This document shows, piece by piece, positions 53,609-62,282 of a stretch of DNA of 64,000 nucleotides. Position 1 is the first letter of the stretch; every line of letters starts with the position of its first letter. The position numbers were made by a program, and so were the translations under genes. The stretch lies in NCBI RefSeq assembly GCF_020131355.1, contig NZ_JAHLEL010000006.1:434001-498000 (forward strand), written 5' to 3'. The notes under the pieces were generated by a model that worked only from the letters and a program-made list of their open reading frames with translations, was not told the origin of the DNA and searched no databases. The DNA comes from Pseudonocardia sp. ICBG1293 (GTDB taxonomy: Bacteria; Actinomycetota; Actinomycetes; Mycobacteriales; Pseudonocardiaceae).

Positions 53609-54331
53609 TCAGCCCTGGTCGTGGCGGCGGTGCCGGGCCTGGCGCTGGGCGGGCACCCGGGGGGTCACCGGCACGACGGGGGAGCGGCGGGCGGCCGGGA
53701 TCAGCGCGGTGCGGTCGAGCGTGTCCGGCTGCTCCGGTGCGGCGGGGCGGGTGGCACGTCGCTGCAGCCGGGCCAGCTCGTGGACGTCGGTGAGCCGGGC
53801 GGCGAGCGCGGTGACCACCGGCGCCAACGCGACCACCAGCCGGTCGCCGAGCGGGTCGTCGGGGCCGCCCCGGGCGAACAGCTGCAGGGCCCCCGCGGTG
53901 CGCCCGGCGATCGGGACCGGCACCGACAGCGCGCGGACGAGGCCGCAGTCGGCCGCGGCGGCGGCCAGCCCTGGCGGACCCGACCGCGTCAGGTCCGGCG
54001 TGGTGAGGGCGCGGTCGCCGCGCTCGGCGGCGGGGCCGGGGCCGGCGTCGGCCCGGCGCTGCAGCTCGCCCAGGCGCAGGGCCGCGGTGTCGGAGGCGAA
54101 CACCCGGCGGGCGTCCGGGTCACGGGGATCGGCGGGCTCGCGCAGCAGCAGGGCCGCACCCCCGACCCGGGCCGCGGGCACCAGCGCCACGCAGATCCCG
54201 GACAGCAGCGCGGCGACGTCGGCGTGCGCGACGGAGGTCCCACCGGCCTGCAGCGCGACCCGCACGAGTGCGGGCGCCGGGTCGGGCGACGGGCGCCCGG
54301 TCGGGCCGGAGGTCCAGAGCGAGGCCGCCAT
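53609..54331 (-). CDS. GAF-domain protein
   Basis: A 240-residue protein with a single GAF-like domain over about residues 30-190: VAALLSGICVALVPAARVGGAALLL, the Ala-rich middle and SVPVPIAGRTAGALQLFA, which is the usual last GAF strand. The C-terminal 45 residues are Arg/Pro-rich and disordered. No kinase, phosphatase or ANTAR output domain is fused and no partner is adjacent. Ligand unknown. The preceding 330 bases (54332-54664) hold its promoter and a TPP riboswitch for the divergent operon. Confidence 0.75.
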   Translation of the reverse strand: MAASLWTSGPTGRPSPDPAPALVRVALQAGGTSVAHADVAALLSGICVALVPAARVGGAALLLREPADPRDPDARRVFASDTAALRLGELQRRADAGPGPAAERGDRALTTPDLTRSGPPGLAAAAADCGLVRALSVPVPIAGRTAGALQLFARGGPDDPLGDRLVVALAPVVTALAARLTDVHELARLQRRATRPAAPEQPDTLDRTALIPAARRSPVVPVTPRVPAQRQARHRRHDQG

Positions 54332-54564
54332 CTCGTCCCTTCCGCATCAGCTCCCCACGGACGGGGTTCGTGACACAGCGTCGCGGGTGTGGTGGCGAGG
54401 ATAACGATCGTGAATGCCACTGCGGACGGCGGCCGGTCCGGCGCGCCGCGACGATCACCGCAGGTGACGGAGTCGGCGGCTCCGGTGACCGTGGGTGTCC
54501 ACCCCGGTCCGGTGCGACGGAGGTCGCCCCGGCGGGACCGGCCGGGCCGCGTAGGGTGCGCCAC

Positions 54565-54659
54565 GTACCGCGGGAGCCCGCGCACCGAGGCTGAGAGGGC
54601 GGCAGGACCGGCCGCCGACCGTTCGAACCTGATCCGGGTCACACCGGCGTAGGGAGGCC
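54565..54659 (+). ncRNA. TPP riboswitch (THI element)
   Basis: The conserved THI-box parts are present in order: CGGGAGCCC, GAGGCTGAGAGGG (P2-J3/2), the variable P3 arm, GAACCTGATCCGGGTCACACCGG (J2/4, P4-P5) and GCGTAGGGAGG. It ends 6 bases before the GTG of the transporter gene, so it probably closes the ribosome site when thiamine diphosphate is bound. It defines the following ABC operon as thiamine-related. Confidence 0.95.
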
Positions 54660-54664
54660 GCTCC

Positions 54665-55681
54665 GTGCTGTCACGTGTTCCCCGCCCGCTCGCCGTCGTC
54701 CTGGTGCTCGCGCTGGCCCTGTCCGGCTGTGCCGCCGGCGGCGGGTCCGGCGGTGGCGGACCGATCCGCGTCGCGCTGGACTGGACGCCGAACACCAACC
54801 ACATCGGGCTGTTCGCCGCCCAGCAGGCGGGCTACTTCCGCGACGCGGGCCTCGACGTGGAGTTCCTGCCCTACAACCAGACCTCCCCGGACACCCTGGT
54901 CGACTCCGGCGCCGCGGACTTCGGCGTCGGCTTCCAGGACTCGTTCACCTTCTCCAAGGCCGCCGGGGCCGACATCACCTCGGTGATGGCGATCCTGCAG
55001 CACTGGGCCACCGAGATCGCCGTGCGGGCCGACCGCACCGACATCCGGCGGCCGCGCGACCTCGACGGCAAGGTCTACGCCGGGTTCGGCGGGCCGGGCG
55101 AGAACCAGAAGATGCAGGCCGTCATCCGGGCCGACGGCGGGCGCGGCGACTTCCGCACCGAGGTGCTGTCCACGGCCGCCTACGAGGCGCTCTACGCGGG
55201 CCAGGCCGACTTCACCGAGCCGTTCGTCAACGTCGAGGGCATCGAGGCGCAGCTGCGGGGTGAGCCGATCCGCACGTTCCGCTACACCGACTACGGCTTC
55301 CCGGACGCCTACAACGTGCTGCTGCTGGGCAACTCGACCTGGCTACGGGACAACCCGGACACCGCGCGTGCGTTCGTGCAGGCGGTCCAGAAGGGCTACG
55401 CCCTGGCCGCACGGGACCCGGCGACGGGCGTGCGGATGCTCGAGGAGGCCAACCCCGGGGCGTTCACCTCCGACGAGCTGCTCGACCGCGGCGCACGGAT
55501 GCTCAGCGAGCGCTTCCTGCGCGACGCGCAGGGCCGGGTCGGCTTCCAGACCCCGCAGCAGTGGGCCGGGTTCTCCGGGTTCCTCTACGACACCGGCACC
55601 GTCGCCGGGCCGGACGGCGCCCCGGTGCGGGACGCGCCGGACTTCTCGACCTGGTTCACCAACGAGTACCTGGCACCGTGA
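54665..55681 (+). CDS. thiY: ThiY-type substrate-binding lipoprotein for a thiamine pyrimidine precursor
   Basis: A 338-residue lipoprotein of the NMT1/THI5-like family. The lipobox is LALSGCAAG. RVALDWTPNTNHIGLFAAQQAGYFRDAGLDVEFLPYN, GAADFGVGFQDSFTFSKAAG, VYAGFGGPGENQKM and DYGFPDAYNVLLLGN are typical of HMP/formyl-aminopyrimidine binding proteins. With a TPP riboswitch in front and permease plus ATPase behind (4-base overlaps), import of a thiamine pyrimidine precursor is well supported; the precise ligand is not. Confidence 0.9.
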   Translation: MLSRVPRPLAVVLVLALALSGCAAGGGSGGGGPIRVALDWTPNTNHIGLFAAQQAGYFRDAGLDVEFLPYNQTSPDTLVDSGAADFGVGFQDSFTFSKAAGADITSVMAILQHWATEIAVRADRTDIRRPRDLDGKVYAGFGGPGENQKMQAVIRADGGRGDFRTEVLSTAAYEALYAGQADFTEPFVNVEGIEAQLRGEPIRTFRYTDYGFPDAYNVLLLGNSTWLRDNPDTARAFVQAVQKGYALAARDPATGVRMLEEANPGAFTSDELLDRGARMLSERFLRDAQGRVGFQTPQQWAGFSGFLYDTGTVAGPDGAPVRDAPDFSTWFTNEYLAP

Positions 55682-56445
55682 TCCGCCGGCTGTGGCCTGC
55701 CGTCGCACTGGTCGGCGCCCTCCTGGTCGTCTGGCAGGTGGCGGTCACCCTCGCCGGCACCCGCCCGCAGGTCCTGCCCTCGCCGCTGCGGGTGCTCGAG
55801 CAGGGCTGGGCGTTCCGCGCCGAGCTCTGGGCGAACACGCTGCCGACGGTGCAGGTGACGCTGATCGGCTTCTCGATCTCGATGGCGCTGGCCTGGGCGG
55901 CCGCGGTCGCCGTCGACTTCTCGCCGTGGCTGCGCCGCGCGCTGACCCCGCTGCTGGTGGCCTCCCAGACGCTGCCGGTGGTCGCGATCGCCCCGCTGCT
56001 CATCATCTGGTTCGGTTTCGGCCTGCTGCCGAAGGTCCTGGTCATCGCGCTGGTGACGTTCTTCCCGGTGGCGGTCGGGCTCATCGAGGGATTCGCCGCG
56101 ACCGACCGGTCCGCGACCGCGCTGCTGCGCTCCATGGGCGCCTCGCGGTGGCAGCGGTTCCGCCACGTGCGGCTGCCCGGGGCGCTGCCCTCGTTCTTCA
56201 CGGCCCTGCGCATCGCGATCACCTACGCCGTCACCGGCGCGATCTTCGCCGAGTACGTCGGTGCCCGCGCCGGCCTGGGGATCTTCATGCAGCTGCAGAA
56301 GAACCAGTTCCGCACCGACCTCGTGCTCGCCGCCGTCGCGGTCACCGCCGTGCTGTCGGTGACGCTGTTCGCCCTGACCTTCCTGCTGCAGCGCCTGGTC
56401 ACGCCCTGGTACGTGGCCGACCACGACGGGGGCGGTGTGCGGTGA
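55678..56445 (+). CDS. thiX: ABC transporter permease, thiamine precursor type
   Basis: A 255-residue BPD-type permease with six helices. The cytosolic EAA loop is EGFAATDRSATALLRSMGASRWQRFRHVRLPGALPSFFTALRIA. It belongs to the ThiX/SsuC group. Its GTG overlaps the binding-protein stop (GTGA), and its own stop overlaps the ATPase start in the same way, so the three proteins are made in coupled fashion. Two copies would form the channel. Confidence 0.9.
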   Translation: MIRRLWPAVALVGALLVVWQVAVTLAGTRPQVLPSPLRVLEQGWAFRAELWANTLPTVQVTLIGFSISMALAWAAAVAVDFSPWLRRALTPLLVASQTLPVVAIAPLLIIWFGFGLLPKVLVIALVTFFPVAVGLIEGFAATDRSATALLRSMGASRWQRFRHVRLPGALPSFFTALRIAITYAVTGAIFAEYVGARAGLGIFMQLQKNQFRTDLVLAAVAVTAVLSVTLFALTFLLQRLVTPWYVADHDGGGVR

Positions 56446-57170
56446 AGGTCGCCGTGCGCGAGCTGTCGGTGTCCTACGGCGACCTGCCGGTGCTGTCCGG
56501 GGTGAGCCTGGACGTCGCGCCGGGGGAGTTCGTGTCGCTCGTCGGACCGTCGGGCTGTGGCAAGTCCACCCTGTTCGGGGCGCTCGCGGGCATCCTCGAC
56601 GGGGCGACGGTCACCGGCGGGATCGAGGTCGACGGCGGCCCGGTGTGCGGCGCCCCGTTCGGCCTGATGCCGCAGCAGGACCTGCTGTTCCCGTGGCGCA
56701 CCGTCCTCGACAACACCACCCTCGGGCTGGAGATCGCCCGGGTGCCGCGTCGCGAGGCCCGGGAACGCGCCCGTGCGCTGTTCGAGCCGTTCGGGCTGGC
56801 CGGGTTCGAGGACGCCCGTCCGGCCGAGCTGTCGGGTGGCATGCGCCAGCGCGCGGCACTGCTGCGCACCGTCGTCGGCGGGCGCGAGGTGCTGCTGCTC
56901 GACGAGCCGTTCGGCGCGCTGGACGCGCTCACCCGGACCGCCATGCAGGACTGGCTGGAGTCGGTGCGCGCCCGCTACGGCTGGACCACCCTCCTGATCA
57001 CCCACGACGTACGTGAGGCGGCCCTGCTCTCCGACCGGGTGCTGGTGTTCTCGCCACGCCCGGCCACCGTGGTGCGCGAGGTCGTCGTCGACGCGGTACG
57101 GCCGCGTCGCCGGACCGACCCGGCGCTGGCCGCGGTCGAGGCGGACCTGCTCGACACGCTGCGCGGCTGA
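56442..57170 (+). CDS. thiZ: ABC transporter ATP-binding protein, thiamine precursor type
   Basis: A 242-residue ATPase. Walker A is VGPSGCGKST, the Q-loop is in FGLMPQQDLLFPWRTVLDN, the signature is ELSGGMRQRAALLRTV, Walker B is VLLLDEPFGALD and the switch His is in TTLLITHDVREAA. It powers the preceding permease. The last gene of the TPP-regulated operon. Confidence 0.93.
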   Translation: MKVAVRELSVSYGDLPVLSGVSLDVAPGEFVSLVGPSGCGKSTLFGALAGILDGATVTGGIEVDGGPVCGAPFGLMPQQDLLFPWRTVLDNTTLGLEIARVPRREARERARALFEPFGLAGFEDARPAELSGGMRQRAALLRTVVGGREVLLLDEPFGALDALTRTAMQDWLESVRARYGWTTLLITHDVREAALLSDRVLVFSPRPATVVREVVVDAVRPRRRTDPALAAVEADLLDTLRG

Positions 57171-57216
57171 CCCGCCCACCCGGGGAACGCCCAGGCGGCG
57201 GGCACGAGGTCGTCGA

Positions 57217-57364
57217 GTCGCCCCGGCTCGCGGTCGTCCCCGGCTCGCGGTCGCCCCGGTGAGCCGTCGCCCCGGGCCGCGATTGCCCGGCCGCTGTTCC
57301 CCGGTTGCTGTCGCCCCTGTCCGCGGTCGCCTCGGGCCGCCGTCACCCCGGGCCGCCGTCACGG
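57217..57364. repeat. Degenerate 16-bp tandem repeats between two ABC operons
   Basis: About nine to ten copies of a unit near GTCGCCCCGGGCCGCG, some with CTCGCG or GAGCC variants, fill the first part of the 397-base gene-free region 57171-57567. No stop-to-stop coding signal is seen. The second half (from about 57365) has a lower G+C and holds the promoter of the sugar transporter operon. Confidence 0.65.
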
Positions 57365-57473
57365 CACGATCCGTGGCCTGATCGACGCCGACCCGTGCGG
57401 CTGCGCAACAAAGTCGATGTTCGTGACCGGATCGTGATGCTCCGAGGGGAACTCGCTCGATTCAGAAGACTGT

Positions 57474-57501
57474 TGCCGGACCGGTGCGGACCAATAGGTT
57501 G
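57474..57501 (+). promoter_or_regulatory. Candidate promoter of the sugar ABC operon
   Basis: TTGCCG (57474-57479) and TAGGTT (57496-57501) are spaced by 16 bases, 66 bases before the binding-protein ATG. Short CGTGATC repeats on both sides may be ROK operator parts. Based on sequence resemblance only. Confidence 0.35.
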
Positions 57502-57567
57502 GCGCTCGCAACATTCACCCGTTCGTGATCATGCGAGCGGTCCACAACGTGGTGGAGGGAGACCCCG

Positions 57568-58713
57568 ATGGGGGCACGGAACACAGGGCGCGGGCCCCGG
57601 CTGCGCCGGGCGGTCGCGGCGGCGGGCCTCGGCCTGCTGCTGGCCGTCGCGGGCTGCGGTCAGAACAGCGCGGGCGGCGGCGCGGAGGCCCCCAGTGGCG
57701 GCTCCGAGGGGGCCGGTGGCGTGAAGGTCGGGGTGATCCTCCCCGAGACGGACTCCTCGGCCCGCTGGGAGGGCTTCGACAAGCCCATGCTGGACGCGGC
57801 GCTGCGCGCGCAGGGCATGGACCCCGACATCCAGAACGCCCAGGGTGACGAGCAGAAGTTCTCCACCCTGGCCGACGGCATGATCTCCAGCGGCGTCAAG
57901 GTCATGATCATCGCCTCGATCAGCAGCGACGGCGGGACCGCCGTCGCGCAGAAGGCCAAGGCCCAGGGCATCCCGGTCATCGACTACGACCGGCTCAACC
58001 TCGGCGGCGTCAGCGACTACTACGTCTCCTTCGACAACGAGAAGGTCGGTGCGCTGCAGGGCGAGGGCCTGGTCCAGGGGATCGGGAACAAGCCGGGTGC
58101 GCAGGTCATCGAGATCGAGGGCGCGCCGACCGACAACAACGCGACCCTGTTCTACAACGGCCAGCAGACCGTGCTGAAGCCGAAGTACGAGGCGGGCGCG
58201 CTGAAGCTCGTCCAGAGCCAGCCGATCGACAAGTGGGACAACCAGGTCGGTGGCACGACCTTCGAGCAGATCCTCACCGGCAACGGCGGCAAGGTCGACG
58301 GCGTGGTCGCGGCCAACGACGGCCTGGCCGGGGCGATCGTCACGGTGCTGGCCAAGTACGGCCTGAACGGCAAGGTCGTGGTCACCGGCCAGGACGCCAC
58401 CGCCGACGGGCTCGCCGCGATCCTGCGCGGTGACCAGTACATGACGGTGTTCAAGCCGATCGAGCAGGAGGCCGAGGCCGCCGCGAAGCTGGCCGGTGCG
58501 CTGGCCAAGGGCGACACCGCGGGTGCCGACGGCGTCGCCACCCAGTCGGTCCAGGACCCGAAGGGCAACCGCGACGTCAAGTCGGTGCTGCTCGAGCCGC
58601 AGCTGATCACCAAGGACTCGGTCAAGAAGGTCACCGACGCCGGCTACGTCAAGGCCTCGGAGATCTGCAACGCCGAGACCCAGGCCGCCTGCGACCAGCT
58701 CGGCATCAAGTAG
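57568..58713 (+). CDS. Sugar ABC transporter substrate-binding lipoprotein (XylF-like)
   Basis: A 381-residue lipoprotein with lipobox AVAGCGQ near residue 30. The mature part is a periplasmic-binding-protein type I fold: VKVGVILPETDSSARWEGFDKPMLDAAL, AQGIPVIDYDRLNLGGVSDYYVSFDNEKVGALQGEGL, VDGVVAANDGLAGAIV and VTGQDATADGLAAILRGDQYMTVFKPI. These match xylose-binding proteins (XylF), so a pentose such as xylose is the best guess. A hairpin after the gene probably keeps its level above the ATPase and permease. Confidence 0.9.
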   Translation: MGARNTGRGPRLRRAVAAAGLGLLLAVAGCGQNSAGGGAEAPSGGSEGAGGVKVGVILPETDSSARWEGFDKPMLDAALRAQGMDPDIQNAQGDEQKFSTLADGMISSGVKVMIIASISSDGGTAVAQKAKAQGIPVIDYDRLNLGGVSDYYVSFDNEKVGALQGEGLVQGIGNKPGAQVIEIEGAPTDNNATLFYNGQQTVLKPKYEAGALKLVQSQPIDKWDNQVGGTTFEQILTGNGGKVDGVVAANDGLAGAIVTVLAKYGLNGKVVVTGQDATADGLAAILRGDQYMTVFKPIEQEAEAAAKLAGALAKGDTAGADGVATQSVQDPKGNRDVKSVLLEPQLITKDSVKKVTDAGYVKASEICNAETQAACDQLGIK

Positions 58714-58727
58714 GACCCGCAGCCGGA

Positions 58728-58760
58728 CCGGGCCGCGGCGGACACCCCGCCGCGGCCCGG
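58728..58760 (+). terminator. Intercistronic hairpin after the sugar-binding protein gene
   Basis: A perfect 14-bp stem CCGGGCCGCGGCGG (58728-58741) and its inverse (58747-58760) with a 5-base loop lies between the binding-protein and ATPase genes of one operon. It may cause partial termination or stabilise the upstream mRNA. Confidence 0.65.
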
Positions 58761-58778
58761 CCGGCGCCCACGTGGAAG

Positions 58779-59561
58779 GTGCCCGAAGTGGCCGACCCCA
58801 TCCTCTCCCTGCGCGGTGTGTCGAAGAGCTTCGGCGCCGTGCAGGTCCTCCACGACGTCGATCTGACCGTGCGCGCCGGTGAGGTCACCGCGCTCGTCGG
58901 GGACAACGGCGCAGGCAAGTCCACCCTGGTCAAGTGTGTCGCGGGGATCCACCCGATCGACTCCGGCGAGGTGGTGTTCGAGGGGGCGCCGGTGACCGTC
59001 GCCGGCCCGTCGGACGCCTCCCGGCTCGGCATCGAGGTCGTCTACCAGGACCTTGCGCTGGCCGACAACCTCGACATCGTCCAGAACATGTTCCTGGGCC
59101 GCGAGCGCGGCCGGTCCTGGATGCTCGACGAGGGCTCGATGGAGCAGGCCGCCCGCGACACGCTCGCGTCCCTGTCGGTGCGCACCGTCACCTCGGTGCG
59201 CACCCCGGTGGCGTCGCTGTCCGGCGGGCAGCGCCAGACCGTCGCCATCGCCAAGGCGGTGCTGTGGGACTCCCGGGTCGTGCTGCTCGACGAGCCGACC
59301 GCCGCCCTCGGCGTCGCCCAGACCCGCCAGGTGCTCGACCTCGTGCGACGGCTGGCCGAGCAGGGCCTCGGCGTCGTGCTCATCAGCCACAACATGGCCG
59401 ACGTCTTCGAGGTGTCCGACCGGATCGCCTGCCTCTACCTCGGCCGGATGGTCGCCCAGGTGCCGACCCGCGAGGTCACCCACTCCGACGTCGTCCAGCT
59501 CATCACCGCGGGCCGCTCCGGCGAGCTCGGGCTGCCGCGGCCCGAGCAGGCGGTGAACTGA
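58779..59561 (+). CDS. Sugar ABC transporter ATP-binding protein, single-domain XylG-like
   Basis: A 260-residue ABC ATPase. Walker A is VGDNGAGKST, Q-loop in VVYQDLALADNLDIVQNMFLGRE, signature SLSGGQRQTVAIAKAV, Walker B VVLLDEPTAALG and switch His in VVLISHNMADVF. Carbohydrate CUT2 transporters such as XylG usually have two fused ABC domains (about 500 residues); this one has a single domain, as in many actinobacterial pentose systems, so it must work as a homodimer. GTG 58788 is an alternative start. Its stop overlaps the permease ATG. Confidence 0.92.
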   Translation: MPEVADPILSLRGVSKSFGAVQVLHDVDLTVRAGEVTALVGDNGAGKSTLVKCVAGIHPIDSGEVVFEGAPVTVAGPSDASRLGIEVVYQDLALADNLDIVQNMFLGRERGRSWMLDEGSMEQAARDTLASLSVRTVTSVRTPVASLSGGQRQTVAIAKAVLWDSRVVLLDEPTAALGVAQTRQVLDLVRRLAEQGLGVVLISHNMADVFEVSDRIACLYLGRMVAQVPTREVTHSDVVQLITAGRSGELGLPRPEQAVN

Positions 59562-61063
59562 TGGCCCCCCACCCCGACCCGTCCGGCCCCGCCGGCCCGG
59601 GAGGAGACACCGTGACCGATCGGACGCCCGCTCCCGAGCAGGAGCAGAGCGCCGCCCGCCGGGCGAACCCGGGCAACCGGGCCGCCGACTTCGGCATCGA
59701 CACCACCGCCCGGACCACCCGGGAGGCGATCACGGCCTACCTGCGCGGGCTGCGCGGCGGCGACCTGGGCTCACTGCCCGCGCTGCTCGGGCTGGCCGCG
59801 CTGTTCGTGCTGTTCAGCGTGCTCGACTCCGGCGGCACCTTCCCGAGCCTGCTCAACCTCGCGAACCTGCTCCAGCAGGGCGCCGGCCCGACCATCATCG
59901 CGATGGGCCTGGTGTTCGTGCTGCTCACCGGCGAGATCGACCTGGCGGCCGGCACGGCGTCCGGACTGGCGGCGGCGCTGATGGCGCTGCACCTGATGAG
60001 CGACGGCAACGTGCTCGGGGCCACCGGCACCACCGTGTTCGTGCTGCTGGTGGCGGTGATGCTCGCGGGTGCCGTGCTCGCCGCGCTGGTCCGGGTGTGG
60101 GCCGGGTCGGTGATCAGCCTGCTCACCGCGGTCGTGCTGGTCATCGGGGTGCCGGCGAACGCGTTCACCGTGATGGGCCTCGCGGTCGGCGTCGGGGTGG
60201 TGATCGGCTGCCTCACCGGCTTCCTCGTGGCCCGGATCGGGATGCCGTCGTTCGTCGTGACGCTGGCGTTGTTCATCACCTGGCAGGGCGTGATCCTGCA
60301 GCTCATCGGCGACGGCGGCACCATCGCGCTGCGCGACCCCTTGATCAACGCCGTGGCGAACGGCAATCTCTCGGTCACGGCGTCCTGGGTGCTGTTCGTG
60401 GTCGCCGCCGGCGCCTACGCGACCGTCCAGGTGGTCCGGCTGCGGACCCGGCTGCGCGGCGGCCTGGTCGCGCCGCCGACGGGACTGGTCGCACTCAAGA
60501 TCGGAGCGGTGGTGGTGCTCGGCGGGTTGGTGACCTTCGCGCTGGTCCAGGACCGCTCGCCCGGGGTCATCGCCATCGCCGGCATCCCCTATGTCGTCCC
60601 GGTCGTGCTGGTGCTGCTCGTCCTGGGCACCTGGGTGCTGGACCGGACCCGGTTCGGCGGCCACGTCTACGCCGTCGGCGGCAACCGGGAGGCCGCGCGC
60701 CGGGCCGGGATCGACGTCGCCCGCATCCGGGCGTCGGTGTTCGTCATCTCCACCGCCTTCGCCGCGATCGGCGCGATCGTCTACTCCTCGAAGATCGGGT
60801 CGGTGAACCCGGCGGCCGGTGGCGGCAACACCCTGCTGTTCGCCGTCGGTGCCGCGGTCATCGGTGGTACCTCGCTGTTCGGCGGCCGCGGGCGGATCAG
60901 CAACGCCGTCATCGGCGGGACGGTGCTGGCCACGGTGCAGAACGGGCTGGGCCTGCTCAAGCAGCCGGCCGCCGTCGTGTTCGTGGTGACCGGGCTGGTG
61001 CTGCTGCTCGCCGCCGGTGTCGACGTGGCCTCCCGGCGCCGGGCGGCGGCCACCGGCCGGTGA
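59561..61063 (+). CDS. Sugar ABC transporter permease (XylH-like)
   Basis: A CUT2-type permease of up to 500 residues with about twelve helices, larger than RbsC because of extra helices in the middle, as in XylH. LLQQGAGPTIIAMGLVFVLLTGEIDLAAGTASGL and GRIRFGGHVYAVGGN-like TRFGGHVYAVGGNREAARRAGIDVARIRASVFVISTAFAAIGAIVYSSKIGS are typical, followed by GAAVIGGTSLFGGRGRISNAVIGG. ATG 59561 overlaps the ATPase stop; GTG 59612 has a better ribosome site (GGAGGA) and may be the true start. The cytosolic N terminus is disordered. Confidence 0.9.
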   Translation: MAPHPDPSGPAGPGGDTVTDRTPAPEQEQSAARRANPGNRAADFGIDTTARTTREAITAYLRGLRGGDLGSLPALLGLAALFVLFSVLDSGGTFPSLLNLANLLQQGAGPTIIAMGLVFVLLTGEIDLAAGTASGLAAALMALHLMSDGNVLGATGTTVFVLLVAVMLAGAVLAALVRVWAGSVISLLTAVVLVIGVPANAFTVMGLAVGVGVVIGCLTGFLVARIGMPSFVVTLALFITWQGVILQLIGDGGTIALRDPLINAVANGNLSVTASWVLFVVAAGAYATVQVVRLRTRLRGGLVAPPTGLVALKIGAVVVLGGLVTFALVQDRSPGVIAIAGIPYVVPVVLVLLVLGTWVLDRTRFGGHVYAVGGNREAARRAGIDVARIRASVFVISTAFAAIGAIVYSSKIGSVNPAAGGGNTLLFAVGAAVIGGTSLFGGRGRISNAVIGGTVLATVQNGLGLLKQPAAVVFVVTGLVLLLAAGVDVASRRRAAATGR

Positions 61064-61064
61064 C

Positions 61065-62237
61065 ATGACCCAGCCCGGATCGGGGACCCGACCCGACGAC
61101 GCGCGCCGGCACAACCGGGCCGTCCTGTTGCGCCGGCTGCACGTCGAGGGTCCCTGCACCCGCGCGACGCTGGCCGGCGAGCTCGGCCTCAACCGCAGCA
61201 CGATCAAGGCGGTGGTGGACGGGCTCGCCGAGGCGGGCGTCGTCACCGAGGCCGTCCCGGCCCAGCGCTCCGGGGCCGGGCGGCCCTCGCTGCTGGTACT
61301 GCCCGACCCGCAGGCGGCGGTGGTGCTCGCCGTCGACATCCGGGTGGAGCAGGTGGCGCTGGCGATGGTCGGCATCGGCGGGCAGATCCTGGGCCGGCAC
61401 AGCTGGAACCTGCACCGCACCACCCGGCTGCCCGGCGAGGTGATCACCCACCTCGCCGAGTCCGCCGCCCTGCTGCGCGACGAGCTGGGTGTCACCGAGC
61501 AGGCGGTCGGTGTGTCGGTACCCGGCGTCGTGCGGCGTTCGGACGGCCTCGTGCACGAGGCGCCCAACCTCGGGTGGCGCGACGTCGAGCTGGGCTCCCG
61601 GCTGGCCGCCGTCCTCGCCCGGCCGGTGCAGGTCGCCAACGACGCGGAGGCCGGGGCGCTCGCCGAGCACCTGCGCGGGATCGGCCGCGACGTCGCCGAC
61701 ATGGTGTACCTCTCGGCCGACGTGGGCGTCGGCGGCGGCGTGGTGTCCGGCGGGCAGCCGCTGCGCGGCACCGGCGGCTACGTCGGCGAGCTCGGCCACC
61801 TCATGGTCCGCCCGGACGGGCGGGAGTGCTTCTGCGGCTCGCACGGCTGCTGGGAGACCGAGGTGGGCGAGCCGGCGTTGTGCCGCGCGCTCGGCCTGCC
61901 CGAGGACACCCCGCGCGGGGTGCTCGTCGCGGAGCTGCGCGACCTGGCCGTCGTGCCGGGCCGGGCGGACCGGCTGCTGGCGGGCTACGCCGGGTGGATG
62001 GCCGCCGGGCTGGTCACCGTGGTGAACATGCTGGCCCCCGAGCTCGTCGTGCTGGGGGACCTGTTCGGTGCGCTGCCGCCCTCGGTGGTCGAGCGGATCG
62101 GGTCCGAGCTGCGCCGGCGCAGCCTGGTCAGCCGGGCCGCGGGCGGGACCCGGCTCGCGGTCTCCCCGCTCGGCCGCGACGGCGCGCTGGTCGGCGCGGC
62201 CGAGATCGCGTTCGAGCCGGTGCTGGCGGCGGTCTGA
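61065..62237 (+). CDS. ROK family transcriptional regulator (XylR-type)
   Basis: A 390-residue ROK repressor. The N-terminal winged HTH is RHNRAVLLRRLHVEGPCTRATLAGELGLNRSTIKAVVDGLAEAGVV. The sugar-kinase-like domain has VLAVDIRVEQVALAMVGIGG, the ROK signature YLSADVGVGGGVVSGGQPLRGTGGYVGELGHLMV and the zinc motif CFCGSHGCWE (CxCGxxGCxE). It follows the permease by one base and should control the transporter operon in response to the imported sugar, as XylR/NagC-type proteins do. Confidence 0.93.
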   Translation: MTQPGSGTRPDDARRHNRAVLLRRLHVEGPCTRATLAGELGLNRSTIKAVVDGLAEAGVVTEAVPAQRSGAGRPSLLVLPDPQAAVVLAVDIRVEQVALAMVGIGGQILGRHSWNLHRTTRLPGEVITHLAESAALLRDELGVTEQAVGVSVPGVVRRSDGLVHEAPNLGWRDVELGSRLAAVLARPVQVANDAEAGALAEHLRGIGRDVADMVYLSADVGVGGGVVSGGQPLRGTGGYVGELGHLMVRPDGRECFCGSHGCWETEVGEPALCRALGLPEDTPRGVLVAELRDLAVVPGRADRLLAGYAGWMAAGLVTVVNMLAPELVVLGDLFGALPPSVVERIGSELRRRSLVSRAAGGTRLAVSPLGRDGALVGAAEIAFEPVLAAV

Positions 62238-62282
62238 GGCGGTGCCGGGACCGGCCGGCACGGCCGCCGGCGCCCCGCGGGC

